Below, piece after piece: positions 49,168-58,093 of a stretch of DNA of 64,000 nt. The number at the start of each line of letters is the position of its first letter. The stretch's first letter is position 1. The notes below the pieces were generated by a model. That model had not been told where the DNA came from. It saw nothing but the letters and a program-made list of their open reading frames with translations, and ran no database searches. The stretch comes from CATQHS01 sp965203375 (GTDB lineage: Bacteria; Actinomycetota; Acidimicrobiia; Acidimicrobiales; Aldehydirespiratoraceae), in contig OZ241886.1 of NCBI GenBank assembly GCA_965203375.1, positions 2,914,001 to 2,978,000 of the forward strand. Direction: 5' to 3'. The position numbers were made by a program, and so were the translations under genes.

Positions 49168-50208
49168 CTATCGATTCCGGTGGGCTCTCACCAAGGCGTA
49201 GACCACCAGGCTGATCACTCCGGCCACGGCGGTGGCGGCGGCGGCCAGCAGCAGGTTCTGGCGGCGGCGGGCCGGGAGCCGCTCGATGGGGCCCGGCTCG
49301 TGCGACACCACCCAGGCCTCCTCGTTGGTGTGGGCCGCCCGCCAGCCCAGGCCCCGGAGCCGGTCGTTGGCCACCACCCACGAGAAGGAGGTGTAGGGCA
49401 CCACCCCCGGCGGCGTGGGGGCCAGGCCCGTCCGCCAGCCCAGGCTGCTCACCCGGCGGGCCACCGCCGTCGGCACCCGCAGGCGGGGCCGGGGACCCTC
49501 CAGGTCGGCTAGGTCCTGGGGCGAGATCCAGCCGTCGGGGGCGACGTTCAGCGGCCCGTCGTAGCCGGCGGCCAGCGCGGCGGCCACTGCGGCGGCCAAG
49601 TCGTCGGCGTGCAGGCACTGCACCGGGGGGTCGCGGTCGGCCCGCACCACCGCTCGGGCCGCGTGCAGGGCTCGGGCCAGATGGCCCAGATGGTCCTCGG
49701 TCACCACCGCGGCCGGCCGCAGCAGGGTCACGGCCCGGCCGGGCCCGGCCCCCCACTCCGACGCCAACTGCTCGATCCGGTGGCGCTGCACCGCCCAGCC
49801 GAAGTCGGGGTTGGGGCGGGCGGGCGAGTCCTCGGTGAGCGGCACCGGGTTGCCCTCCCAGGCGCCGTACACCATGGCCGAGGACAGCAGCACAAGATGG
49901 CCGGCGCCGCTGAGGGTCAGCCCGTCCAGCACCCGGTGCAGCAGGGCCATCTCCAGGTCGGAGGCGGACGGGTCGGCCGTGTCAGCCCGCACCGGCGAGG
50001 CCAGATGCACCACCGAGTCGGCCCCGGCGAACAGCGCGGTGAGGTCGCCGACGGCCAGATCGACCTGCTTGACCACCACCCCGGCCGGAACCGGGCCCGG
50101 GTACACCTTGTCGACCGCGACTATCTCGGCGCCGGACCCGTCCCGGGCCAGCCGGACCACCACCCGCCGCCCGATGGAGCCGGCCGCGCCGGTGACGACG
50201 ACTCTCAC
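49168..50208 (-). CDS. NAD-dependent epimerase/dehydratase-like protein with C-terminal membrane anchor
   Basis: 346 residues from GTG at 50208. Rossmann motif VRVVVTGAAGSIGRRVV at the N terminus, DSVVHLASPV near 65, LVLLSSAMVYGAW near 103 and LNVAPDGWIS near 218 define an extended short-chain dehydrogenase fold. The catalytic YxxxK motif is not present: the equivalent segment reads GWAVQRHRIEQ (Trp and Arg at the two positions). The last 35 residues are a basic linker and a hydrophobic span (LLLAAAATAVAGVISLVVYAL), so the protein is tethered to the membrane. Divergent from the zincin gene (82 bases). Substrate unknown; a binding or regulatory role is possible. Confidence 0.8.
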   Translation of the reverse strand: MRVVVTGAAGSIGRRVVVRLARDGSGAEIVAVDKVYPGPVPAGVVVKQVDLAVGDLTALFAGADSVVHLASPVRADTADPSASDLEMALLHRVLDGLTLSGAGHLVLLSSAMVYGAWEGNPVPLTEDSPARPNPDFGWAVQRHRIEQLASEWGAGPGRAVTLLRPAAVVTEDHLGHLARALHAARAVVRADRDPPVQCLHADDLAAAVAAALAAGYDGPLNVAPDGWISPQDLADLEGPRPRLRVPTAVARRVSSLGWRTGLAPTPPGVVPYTSFSWVVANDRLRGLGWRAAHTNEEAWVVSHEPGPIERLPARRRQNLLLAAAATAVAGVISLVVYALVRAHRNR

Positions 50209-50290
50209 CGCCGGACTTTCGCCGTCACTGGCCGTCGGCGCCGCCTTCGCATCCTGAGCATTCGGCCGGGCACCCTCATACCATGCCCCC

Positions 50291-51484
50291 ATGAGCGGCG
50301 ACGATCCAACCGAGGGGGAGCCGCAGAACCCCTTCGAGGCGCTCCCGTTCATGGGCGAGCTGATGCGGATGATCGGCGAAGCGGGCCAGCCCGGCGCCGA
50401 CCGAGGCCGCCAGGTGGCCCGCAGCATCGCCGTAGGCGGGGAGACCGAGCCCAACGTCGACCCCGCCGAGCGGATCGCCGTCGAGCAGCTCCTGCGGGTG
50501 GCCGAGCTGCAGGCGGCCGAGGCCACCGGCCTGCCCGCGGCCAGCGGCGGCAAGGCGCTGCGGGTGGAGGTGGCCAACCGCTCCCACTGGTCGGACCGCA
50601 CCGTCGACGACTACGGCCCCCTCTTCGCCGCCCTGGGCTCGTCCATCTCGGCCGGGCTGGCCCCGGCCACCGAGTCCGAGGACCCGATGGGGGCCATGCT
50701 GGCCGGGATCACCCAGATGATGGGGCCGATGATGATGGCGCTGACCACCGGGTCGATGGTGGGCCAGCTCGCCCAGCGGGCCCTCGGCGGCTACGAACTG
50801 CCCATCCCCCGCCCCGCGGACGGGCCGGTGCTGGTCTGTCTGCCCAACATCGACGAGCTGGCCGCGGCCTGGTCGCTGGACTCGGACGACCTGCGCCTGT
50901 GGGTGTGCCTGAACGAGGCCGTCCACCACGCCGTGTTCGGGGTGGACCACGTGCGGGAGCGGCTCGAGGACCTGCTGCGCCGGCACGCGGCCGGGTTCGA
51001 GGTGGCCGCCCATCAGATCGGCGACCGGCTCGGCGGCTTCGACTTCACCGGGGGCCTGGACGCCCTCACCGAGCTCCAAGCCGAGCTCAACGACCCCGAC
51101 GCCATCCTGGGCGCGGTCCGCTCCGAGGTCCAGGAGCGCCTGCAGCCCGAGCTGACCGCGCTGGTGGCGGCCGTCACCGGCTACGTCGACCAAATGATGG
51201 ACGGCATCGGCGGCGGCCTGATCGGCTCCTACGACCGGCTCACCGAGGCGCTGCGCCGCCGTCGGATCGAGGCCGACTCCTCCGACCGCCTGGTGGAGCG
51301 GATGCTCGGCCTCGAGCTCGACCGGGCCCAGTACGACCGGGGGGCGGCCTTCGCGGCCGGAGTGGTGGAGCGGGCCGGCCGCGAGGGGCTGGGCCGGCTC
51401 TTCAGCGACCCGAGCCATCTGCCCACCCCGGCCGAGGTGGACGCGCCGGGCCTCTGGCTGGCCCGCATCGACCTGCCCCGCTGA
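50291..51484 (+). CDS. Zincin_2 / DUF2342-family protein (putative zinc-dependent metalloprotease, degenerate site)
   Basis: 397 residues. Actinobacterial family: PFEALPFMGELMRMIGEA at the N terminus, VANRSHWSDRTVDDYGPLFA near 95, GSMVGQLAQRALGGYELPIP near 155, and WVCLNEAVHHAVFGVDHVRE near 203. Family members are described as zincins with an HExxH motif at this last position; here Asn208 replaces the first histidine (NEAVH), a change obtainable by one base. C-terminal helices (about 300-390) are typical. Cytoplasmic, function unknown even for intact members. Confidence 0.8.
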   Translation: MSGDDPTEGEPQNPFEALPFMGELMRMIGEAGQPGADRGRQVARSIAVGGETEPNVDPAERIAVEQLLRVAELQAAEATGLPAASGGKALRVEVANRSHWSDRTVDDYGPLFAALGSSISAGLAPATESEDPMGAMLAGITQMMGPMMMALTTGSMVGQLAQRALGGYELPIPRPADGPVLVCLPNIDELAAAWSLDSDDLRLWVCLNEAVHHAVFGVDHVRERLEDLLRRHAAGFEVAAHQIGDRLGGFDFTGGLDALTELQAELNDPDAILGAVRSEVQERLQPELTALVAAVTGYVDQMMDGIGGGLIGSYDRLTEALRRRRIEADSSDRLVERMLGLELDRAQYDRGAAFAAGVVERAGREGLGRLFSDPSHLPTPAEVDAPGLWLARIDLPR

Positions 51485-51564
51485 GGCCGCCAGCCGCGGG
51501 CGGGACTCCCCCGGCCGGGCCCCGACCCGAAACGGACCTCTGGCGCGGACCGCCGGACGGGCGG

Positions 51565-53220
51565 TCAGTCCCGGTCTTCCTCGACCTCCACGCCGTCCAC
51601 GGTGGACACCAGCGGGTCGGTCCACCACGGCGGGGGCGGCTCGGTCGGGTCCGGCCCGGCGGCCGGGTCGCCGGGCTCGGCGTACTCCTCCGGCGGGGGC
51701 GGGTCGCCGGCGGCCAACACGGTCAGCTCGGACAGGCCGGCCGGGGCAGCGGGCTGGGTGGCCTGTATCTCCTCGGCGGTGACCTCGCCGTCGTCGGCGT
51801 CGGTGTCTCCGCCGGCCGCGGGCTCGGCGGGCTTCGGCTCGGGCCGGCGGGGACGCAGGCTCCGCCGCCCGGACCGGCCCAGCAGGTAGGAGAAGAGGGC
51901 GAACCCCACCGCCATCGCCGCCAGCAGCGACCCGATCCGAGCCGGGATGGGGATCACGGCCGGCGCGAAGGCCCCGGCCACCCAGGCGATCTGGAACCGG
52001 GCCTCGAACCGGGAGAAGAAGCGGCCGTGGTTGGCGTCGGGGGCGTCCCGCTGGACCAGGGAGTCGAAGGCCAGCTTGGCCACCGCCGCGCTGATCGCGA
52101 TGCCCAGCGATAACAGGACGGCGCCGGTCAGCCCGCCGGCCAGCGCCCCCAGCAGCGCGGTGGCGCAGCCCAGCACCAGGGCGCCGAGCATGATCGACTC
52201 CTCGGCGAAGCGCTGGCGGATGTGGGGCGCCACCAGCGCGCCCAGGCCCACGCCCGCGCCGGCCGCCACCCCCACCGCCCCGAAGTGCCAAGCCGGGGAG
52301 CCGGGGTCGCCGGAGATGTCGATGCCCCGCACGGTGGCGGCCGCCCCGCCCATGGCCGCGCCCGCCGCCGAGACGTCGAGGCCCTCGTCGCCGCCCCGGA
52401 AGTCGAACAGCAGCACGAAGGTGACGAAGCCCACCACCCCCCGCAGGATGGCCATGGCCGAGCCCGACAGCAGGATGGTGATGGTGCGCAGCGCCGCCTT
52501 CTCCACCGGGGTGGGGGGCTTGGGGGCCACCGACACCCGGGGCAGCGGGAACGTGAAGGCCACCGCCACCGCGTAGCCGGCCGCGGCCAGCCCGGCCGCC
52601 CACGACGGGCTGGCCAACCACACCAGCAGCCCCCCGCAACTGAACCCGATGACGCTCATCAGGGCGCTCACCAGGGCCAGGCGGCTGTTGGCCTCCACCA
52701 GGTCGGCCTCGTCGGTGACGCAGTGGGGCACCACCGCGCTCTTGGCCACCGCGTAGCCCTTCTGCAGCACCAGCAGGGCGAAGGCCTCGGGGAACAGCCA
52801 CAGCGTGTCGATGTGGAACACCAGCAGCAGCGCCACCGCGCAGCGGCCGAAGGTGGTGACGAAGATCATGGCCCGCCGGCCCCCCGGCATCCGGTCGATG
52901 GCCGGCCCGATCAGGGGAGTGACCACCGCGAAGGGGGCCATGGTCAGCCCCAGATACAAAGCGACCCGCCAGCGGGCCGCGTCGGGGCTGATGGAGAAGA
53001 AGATCGACCCGGCCAGCGCGGCCGCCACCACCGCGTCCGTGGCCGTGGCCGCGGCATGGACCCGAGCCAACCGCACAAACGGCCCAACCCGCGGCCGGGA
53101 CCTCTCGGGTTCTGGACCGGGGTCCGCCGGGCCCGCCGCGGCCCAGTCGTAGGGAGGCCGGGCAGGACCGTCGGGGCTTGTGGGCTCATCGGATGGCAGC
53201 CGGGGACCGTCAGAGATCAC
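51565..53220 (-). CDS. Major facilitator superfamily transporter
   Basis: About 551 residues from GTG at 53220 (TTG at 53247 is an alternative). A Pro/Asp/Arg-rich N-terminal 45 residues precede about twelve membrane spans (ATDAVVAAALAGSIFFSIS, APFAVVTPLIGPAIDRMPGG with the motif A-like region, and VGFATFVLLFDF-type later spans), and a cytoplasmic acidic tail from about residue 460 (ADDGEVTAEEIQATQPAAP). The class resembles actinobacterial MFS exporters near DUF2342 genes; the substrate is unknown. Convergent with the zincin gene. Confidence 0.85.
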   Translation of the reverse strand: MISDGPRLPSDEPTSPDGPARPPYDWAAAGPADPGPEPERSRPRVGPFVRLARVHAAATATDAVVAAALAGSIFFSISPDAARWRVALYLGLTMAPFAVVTPLIGPAIDRMPGGRRAMIFVTTFGRCAVALLLVFHIDTLWLFPEAFALLVLQKGYAVAKSAVVPHCVTDEADLVEANSRLALVSALMSVIGFSCGGLLVWLASPSWAAGLAAAGYAVAVAFTFPLPRVSVAPKPPTPVEKAALRTITILLSGSAMAILRGVVGFVTFVLLFDFRGGDEGLDVSAAGAAMGGAAATVRGIDISGDPGSPAWHFGAVGVAAGAGVGLGALVAPHIRQRFAEESIMLGALVLGCATALLGALAGGLTGAVLLSLGIAISAAVAKLAFDSLVQRDAPDANHGRFFSRFEARFQIAWVAGAFAPAVIPIPARIGSLLAAMAVGFALFSYLLGRSGRRSLRPRRPEPKPAEPAAGGDTDADDGEVTAEEIQATQPAAPAGLSELTVLAAGDPPPPEEYAEPGDPAAGPDPTEPPPPWWTDPLVSTVDGVEVEEDRD

Positions 53221-53344
53221 GGGCTCATGGTAGGAGCCCGGACCCAACCCGGACCGAACGGCCCTGGCCGGGACTGGGGCGCTTCGGGGTTGACTGGTGC
53301 GGGCTTGCCACTGTCCGTGCCGGGCACCCCGCGGGGATTGGGTC

Positions 53345-53372
53345 TTGACACGTTTTCGGGTTTTGGTGTATT
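53345..53372 (+). promoter_or_regulatory. Sigma-70-like promoter of the phospholipase-like gene
   Basis: TTGACA at 53345-53350, a 16-base spacer and TGTATT at 53367-53372, followed by the ribosome site GGGGAGG at 53401-53407 and ATG at 53413. The only consensus -35 hexamer seen in an intergenic region of this window. Confidence 0.55.
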
Positions 53373-53412
53373 GAGGGTGGCGCGATCCCCTGCAAGCCGA
53401 GGGGAGGTGCGC

Positions 53413-55908
53413 ATGGGTCGTCTCAAGCGTTTGGCCCTGTGGGGTTGCGCCGCGTTGATGGCGGTGACGGCGGTGGCGGTCGGCGAGGCGGACCCGGCGT
53501 GGGCGACGAGCCCGACCGACACAGGCACGCGGCGGTGCTCTTCTGGCAACACGTGGTCAGAGCCCCACCGCGGCTGCCGACCGACTGACTGCTCGTATGG
53601 CCGCACCAGCACCGGCTACTGCCGGCCGGCGCCGTCGTGCCGGTCGGGCGATCACCCCAAGGTGTCGCACTGGCATCCCACCGGGAGCGGCAACCGCACC
53701 TGCCAGGTACACACCACCACCAAGACGTGCGGGACCTGGTGGCCCGGGCCCGGCCACTCATTCCAACAGTTGGGCCCATGCCCGACCCCGGCGCCGTCGT
53801 GCCGGTCGGGCGATCACCCCAAGGTGTCGCATCGCCATCCCACCGGCAACGGCAACCGCACCTGCCAGGTCCACACCACCACCAAGACATGCGGGACCTG
53901 GTGGCCCGGGCCCGGCCACTCATTCCAACAGTTGGGCCCATGCCCGACCACGGCGCCGTCGTGCCGGTCGGGCGATCACCCCAAGGTGTCGCATCGCCAT
54001 CCCACCGGGAGCGGCCACCGCACCTGCCAGGTCCACACCACCACCAAGACATGCGGGACTTGGTCGCCCGGGCCCGGCCACTCGACCCGGCAGTTGGGTC
54101 GGGTCCGGTTGCCGATCCTCCTCGGGGGTGCTTGCGTGCCCCTTAATTGCACCTACGGCCACACCCCCGGCGGGGCCTGCCTGCCGTGCCCGTCGGGCCA
54201 GACCCAGTTGGCGGCCTTCGGGACGGCTTGCGTGCCCGCTGAATGCACCTATGGCTACACCAGCACCGGGGACTGCGAGGCGGCATCGCCCACTCCCCGG
54301 TATCCGGATCTGAAATGCACTGCCTACAGCGCCGATGCCAGCGCCCAAGAATACCTAGACGCATACAAGGGCAAAAAGCTTGACCGTGCCACTTGCCCGC
54401 CCCGTGAGCTGTTCTTGGCGAGCACCGGAACAGACGATTGGCCGACATGGGGATTCCAAGCAAGCGTCGCCGACGACTACGGCAAAATCGTAGTCGAAAA
54501 ATCAGGAGACTGCAGCGGAGGGCTGCCCGACACCGGCGCGTGGTGGGATTTCCAAGTCCCGTGCAAAGCCCATGACCATTGTTTCGACCTTCGCCGCGCC
54601 GGCCTCTCCGGAACCGTAACCGACAGAGACTGCGATAATCTGCTTGCGAGCTTGATGAACGCAGATTGCAACAATAGAAGTATTATTTTTCAAACACAGA
54701 TAGAATGCATTAAAATGAGTATCTCTATTCGCGGTGTTCAGTTAGCGGTCAATCAAGGTCCTGTTCCTGGACCTGTGAAGATTGTGAATGCACAGACCGG
54801 AAAATGCGCCAGCGTCAAGAGCGGCTTGCAAACTGACGGCACCAAGGTCGTGCAGCAAACTTGCAGCAGTTCCAACTTTCAGAAGTTCCGGCTATATCCT
54901 AGTGTGCGCTACCTCGGGTATTTCCTGATCAAACCGATGCATTCCAATAAGTGCATTGAAATCGTGGCTGCATCTGTAGCGCAGATGTCATGTTTGACAA
55001 GAAGACCGACTACCGATCCCCGGTGGGCGAAACAGGCATTCCGGCTCAACTCGGTTTCCAATAGCGACATATATCAGGTCAGAGGCAAAAGTCTGAGCGG
55101 TTCTTGTTGGACTATACCGTATACAGTTAGTAGCAGGAATTCTGTAAAACCTGTGGTTGATAATGTCGACGGAACTCAGCTAACCAACGTTAACTGCGCT
55201 AGCTCCAAAGACAGCCAGAAATGGTCCATACAAAGCGCATCGTATACGCCCCCGCCGGCCACGACTGCGCCGCCGGCCACGACTGCGGCGCCTTCGGTTC
55301 CCGGGGCGCCGTCGGGGCTGACCGCGGCCGCGGCGGCGGGGTCGGTCGCGTTGAGCTGGAACAATCCCTCTGACAGCACCATCACCCGCTATGAGGTCCG
55401 GGTGCGGCCCGCCGCCGTATCGGGCTGGTGGTGCTGGACCAGGCTTTCCTACATGGGGCCCAACTCCGTCGCCCTCACCGTGTCGCGGCTGTCGAGCTCC
55501 ACCGCCTACCGGTTCCAGCTCCGCGCCGCCAACGCCCGCGGCGCCGGCGCGGCCAGCGAAATCGCGGCGACCACGCTGGCCGCGGCGTCTCCGCCGGCGT
55601 CGGTGCCGGCCGCGCCGTCGGGGCTGGCAGGCGCCGGCGGCGACCGGTCCATCGCGCTGAGCTGGAACAACCCCTCAGACAGCACCATCGTCGAGTACCA
55701 GTTCCGGGAGCGGCCCGCGGGCCAGTCCGCCTGGCGGTGCTGGCGGCGCATCTGGAACAGCACCTCCGCTAGCATCGGCCACACCATGGGATGGATCACC
55801 AACGGCGTCAACTACCAAGTCCAGGTCCGGGCCCTCAACGCCGCCGGCACCGGCCCCGCCAGCCAAACCGCGGCCACCCCAACCGCCGCCAGACCAACCG
55901 GGCCATGA
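53413..55908 (+). CDS. Modular secreted phospholipase A2-like protein with repeats, ricin-type lectin and two FnIII domains
   Basis: 831 residues. A signal peptide (1-31, LALWGCAALMAVTAVAV) is followed by three 54-residue cysteine-rich repeats (about 73-225: CRSGDHPKVSH, CQVHTTTKTCGTWWPGPGHS) and EGF-like cysteine pairs (about 235-290: CTYGHTPGGACLPCPSGQ). A phospholipase A2-like domain spans about 300-435; its core PCKAHDHCFD has Cys384, His387, Asp388 and Cys390 like the PLA2 CxxHDxC catalytic helix. A beta-trefoil, ricin-type lectin segment (about 455-615: NAQTGKCASVKSG, KCIEIVAA) and two fibronectin III domains (about 628-712, 730-825) complete it. It would be exported and act on lipids or cell surfaces. 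GC is high in the repeats and FnIII parts but much lower in 54,300-55,240, so the core looks imported. Confidence 0.75.
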   Translation: MGRLKRLALWGCAALMAVTAVAVGEADPAWATSPTDTGTRRCSSGNTWSEPHRGCRPTDCSYGRTSTGYCRPAPSCRSGDHPKVSHWHPTGSGNRTCQVHTTTKTCGTWWPGPGHSFQQLGPCPTPAPSCRSGDHPKVSHRHPTGNGNRTCQVHTTTKTCGTWWPGPGHSFQQLGPCPTTAPSCRSGDHPKVSHRHPTGSGHRTCQVHTTTKTCGTWSPGPGHSTRQLGRVRLPILLGGACVPLNCTYGHTPGGACLPCPSGQTQLAAFGTACVPAECTYGYTSTGDCEAASPTPRYPDLKCTAYSADASAQEYLDAYKGKKLDRATCPPRELFLASTGTDDWPTWGFQASVADDYGKIVVEKSGDCSGGLPDTGAWWDFQVPCKAHDHCFDLRRAGLSGTVTDRDCDNLLASLMNADCNNRSIIFQTQIECIKMSISIRGVQLAVNQGPVPGPVKIVNAQTGKCASVKSGLQTDGTKVVQQTCSSSNFQKFRLYPSVRYLGYFLIKPMHSNKCIEIVAASVAQMSCLTRRPTTDPRWAKQAFRLNSVSNSDIYQVRGKSLSGSCWTIPYTVSSRNSVKPVVDNVDGTQLTNVNCASSKDSQKWSIQSASYTPPPATTAPPATTAAPSVPGAPSGLTAAAAAGSVALSWNNPSDSTITRYEVRVRPAAVSGWWCWTRLSYMGPNSVALTVSRLSSSTAYRFQLRAANARGAGAASEIAATTLAAASPPASVPAAPSGLAGAGGDRSIALSWNNPSDSTIVEYQFRERPAGQSAWRCWRRIWNSTSASIGHTMGWITNGVNYQVQVRALNAAGTGPASQTAATPTAARPTGP
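53631..54116 (+). repeat. 162-bp in-frame coding repeat, three copies
   Basis: GCCGTCGTGCCGGTCGGGCG marks unit starts at 53631, 53793 and 53955, a period of 162 bases (54 codons). Copies are about 95% identical, implying recent duplication or homogenisation. The third diverges near its end. Confidence 0.92.
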
Positions 55909-55949
55909 CAACCGCACCGTCCGCGTCAAATGAATCAAGGACAACACCC

Positions 55950-56897
55950 ATGCCACACAACCACCACCACAGCTTCGCCGCCATACTGCTGGCGATGCTG
56001 ATACTGGCTGGCACAGCCTGCTCCACCACAGACCAAACAACCATCACCGCCGCCCCGGGCGACACCACGGTAACGCCGGGTGACACCACCCACGCGCTAG
56101 GCGATACCTCTACAACGCCAGACGATACTGCCACTCCAGGCAGCGGCACCGATGCACCAGGAGGTGACACCGCCGCTCCACAAAATGATCCGCCTGCCCC
56201 CACCAACCCTACAACTGAGTCTACAGCGCCAGTCGTAGCTAGTGATGAAAATTCTGCGGATGATGAAGGGTCTGCTGAACCTGCCCCGTTTATATATGAA
56301 TACCCCGAATCTTTGCTTACCAACCGCAACGATCGTTCGACACCGCTCGGAAGGCTCTGCTGGGCGTTCCAAGAATACATGACACAAGAATTGGTGAGAA
56401 TCAATAGGATTCTCGCAGATAATACTCCAAATTGGGAGGTCACCTTTCCGGCTATAGCCGATATAACCGAAGGCGAAGATGATGGTGTTGGTCCCGTGGG
56501 TGTAGTCAATGAAGAATCCAGCGGACTGTCTATGGGAACCGACGGTTACATGCTAGCTGTTTTAGATGAGATACAGGAGCCTAGTATAGCCGGAATTGTC
56601 GATGATTCTGGGCTCTCTACGGAACTTCAATTGTTCGCGGAAGCGTTCTTCACATACATCGCGGCGTTTGAGGCCCAGGTAAGAGCTGTCGGCTATGAGA
56701 ACATTAACCGTACCCTGCTCCCATACCAAGATTTTGGAGATATGCCACATGCTAAAGATTTCAATGGTGCCGCTGTAGCTAACCCTGATAAGTGTGTATC
56801 CCTATCAGAGGATGAAGTCAATCGATACGGAGATGATTTGTATGCAGAGATAGAAGAGTATCTTGAAGAAACAGGCAACATAGTCACTGTCGAGTAA
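55950..56897 (+). CDS. Lipoprotein of unknown function, copy A
   Basis: 315 residues. ATG at 55950 is preferred over the in-frame ATG at 55905 because the paralogue at 58626 has a base insertion that destroys the upstream frame but keeps MPHNHHHSFAA, and AAGGA lies 8 bases before it. The signal peptide has a histidine-rich start and ends LILAGTAC (Cys24). A Thr/Pro/Asp linker (about 25-110) leads to a conserved domain: LLTNRNDRSTPLGRLCWAFQ near 130, GVGPVGVVNEESS near 180, ELQLFAEAFFTYIAAFEAQV near 225 and YQDFGDMPHAKDF near 262. Family not recognised. It starts 42 bases after the phospholipase-like gene, so one transcript is likely. The coding sequence for the domain is AT-rich relative to the genome. 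Confidence 0.75.
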   Translation: MPHNHHHSFAAILLAMLILAGTACSTTDQTTITAAPGDTTVTPGDTTHALGDTSTTPDDTATPGSGTDAPGGDTAAPQNDPPAPTNPTTESTAPVVASDENSADDEGSAEPAPFIYEYPESLLTNRNDRSTPLGRLCWAFQEYMTQELVRINRILADNTPNWEVTFPAIADITEGEDDGVGPVGVVNEESSGLSMGTDGYMLAVLDEIQEPSIAGIVDDSGLSTELQLFAEAFFTYIAAFEAQVRAVGYENINRTLLPYQDFGDMPHAKDFNGAAVANPDKCVSLSEDEVNRYGDDLYAEIEEYLEETGNIVTVE

Positions 56898-56962
56898 ACG
56901 GCATCCGTAGTAGATCTTACCTGAAGTTGTCACTTACTCGTTTGAATTTGAGTAAGGTGTTG

Positions 56963-58093
56963 GGTGTAGTGGATGCTGGTGCTAGTGGTGTGTCTCGGTT
57001 TTGGTGAGGGTGGCTCTTCCTCGTTTGACCTTGACGATGATGTCGTCGGCGGTTTTGGTCCAGGCGAGGGGTTTGGGGTTGTGGTTCCAACTGTGGGCCC
57101 AGGTGTCGATGGTCTCGGCCAGCTCGGCCATGGAGCTGAAGCTGTTGTCAGAGAGGGCTTTGCGGGTCAGCACGGAGAACCATGCTTCGATGAGGTTGAG
57201 CCACGACGCCGAGGTGGGGGTGAAGTGCAGGTGCCAGCGCTCGCGCCGGGGGTGGGCGAGCCAGGTCCGCACTGGCTGGGACTTGTGGGCTGAGAGGTTG
57301 TCCAACACGATGTGGACGTCTAGGCAACGGGGGGTGTGCAGGTCAATCCACTTGAAGAAGGCCAGCACGTCTCGGCCGGTGTGGCGCCGCCGGGTCTGGT
57401 GCAGGACCTCCCCGGCGGCGACGTTGAGCGCGGCGAACAGGTCGGTGGTGCCGTGTCGTCGGTAGTCACAGGTCATCGTGCGGGCCCGGCCCGGGCGCAT
57501 CGGCAGCGACGGCTGGGGCCGGTCGATGGCCTGGCACTGGGTCTTCTCGTCGAAGCTGAACACCGCGGCCCGCTCGGGCGGGTCCCGCGTACAGGCCCAC
57601 CACGTCGACCAGCTTGGCCTCGAAATCGGGATCGGCGGACAGCTTGAACGTCTCGGTCCGCCACGGCCGCAGGCCCCGCGACCTCCAGATCCGCGCCACG
57701 GTGTCCTTGCCCACCCCGTGGCGGGCGGCCAGCGACCGCGTCGACCACGCCGCCGAGCCGTCCTCGGGCACGCTGTGCAGCGTGTCGTCCACGATCGCCT
57801 CCACCGTCGCCGCGGGGATCTGGGGCTTGCGGCCCCGGCCCGGCGCCACGACGCCCACACCCGCTGCCCCCGACTCCGCGAACCGGTTGCGCCAGCGCCG
57901 CACCGTGTCCTCGTGCGAGCCCAGCGCCCCAGCCGTCGCCCGCACCGAAGCCCCGCCGGCCAAAGCCAGCAGGGCCTTGGCCGTCACCACCCGCCGATGA
58001 GGCTCAACCCCCGACTTGGCCAGACGCTCCAGCTCCTCCCGATCCCCAGCCGACATCTCCAGAATCTGTGTCATGCCACCACCCACTACACCA
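56963..58093 (-). mobile_element. IS630-family insertion sequence (approximate ends)
   Basis: An IS630-type transposase reading frame pair on the minus strand is bracketed by imperfect inverted ends: GGTGTAGTGGATGCTGG at about 56963 and, on the other strand, GGTGTAGTGGGTGGTGG ending at about 58093. The element would be about 1.1 kb. Ends are estimated from this one copy and the target duplication was not established. The left flank is the spacer after lipoprotein A; the right flank is a fragment of an unrelated gene. Confidence 0.65.
56982..58074 (-). pseudogene. IS630 transposase, split by a frameshift
   Basis: ATG at 58074 opens an N-terminal frame with a helix-turn-helix region (GASVRATAGALGSHEDTVRRW), a second one (STRSLAARHGVGKDTVARIW) and FKLSADPDFEAKLVDVVGLY, running out of phase near 57590. 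The catalytic part continues in the next frame: AVFSFDEKTQCQAIDR (first Asp), HIVLDNLSAHKS (second Asp) and NLIEAWFSVL (Glu), to the stop at 56982. The DDE triad is intact. The break at GCGGGACCC may be an inactivating indel or a programmed frameshift as known in some IS630 elements; no A-rich slippery site is seen, so I favour inactivation. Confidence 0.8.

Noticed and set aside
53631..54116. Regular repeats that might suggest a CRISPR array
   Set aside because: Period is 162 bases, copies are contiguous and in frame within a signal-peptide-bearing protein; there are no unique spacers.
56905..56962. Attachment site or second IS end left of the IS630 element
   Set aside because: Only short AT-rich direct words (CTTACTCG, TGAGTAAGG) are present; no convincing duplication with the right flank.
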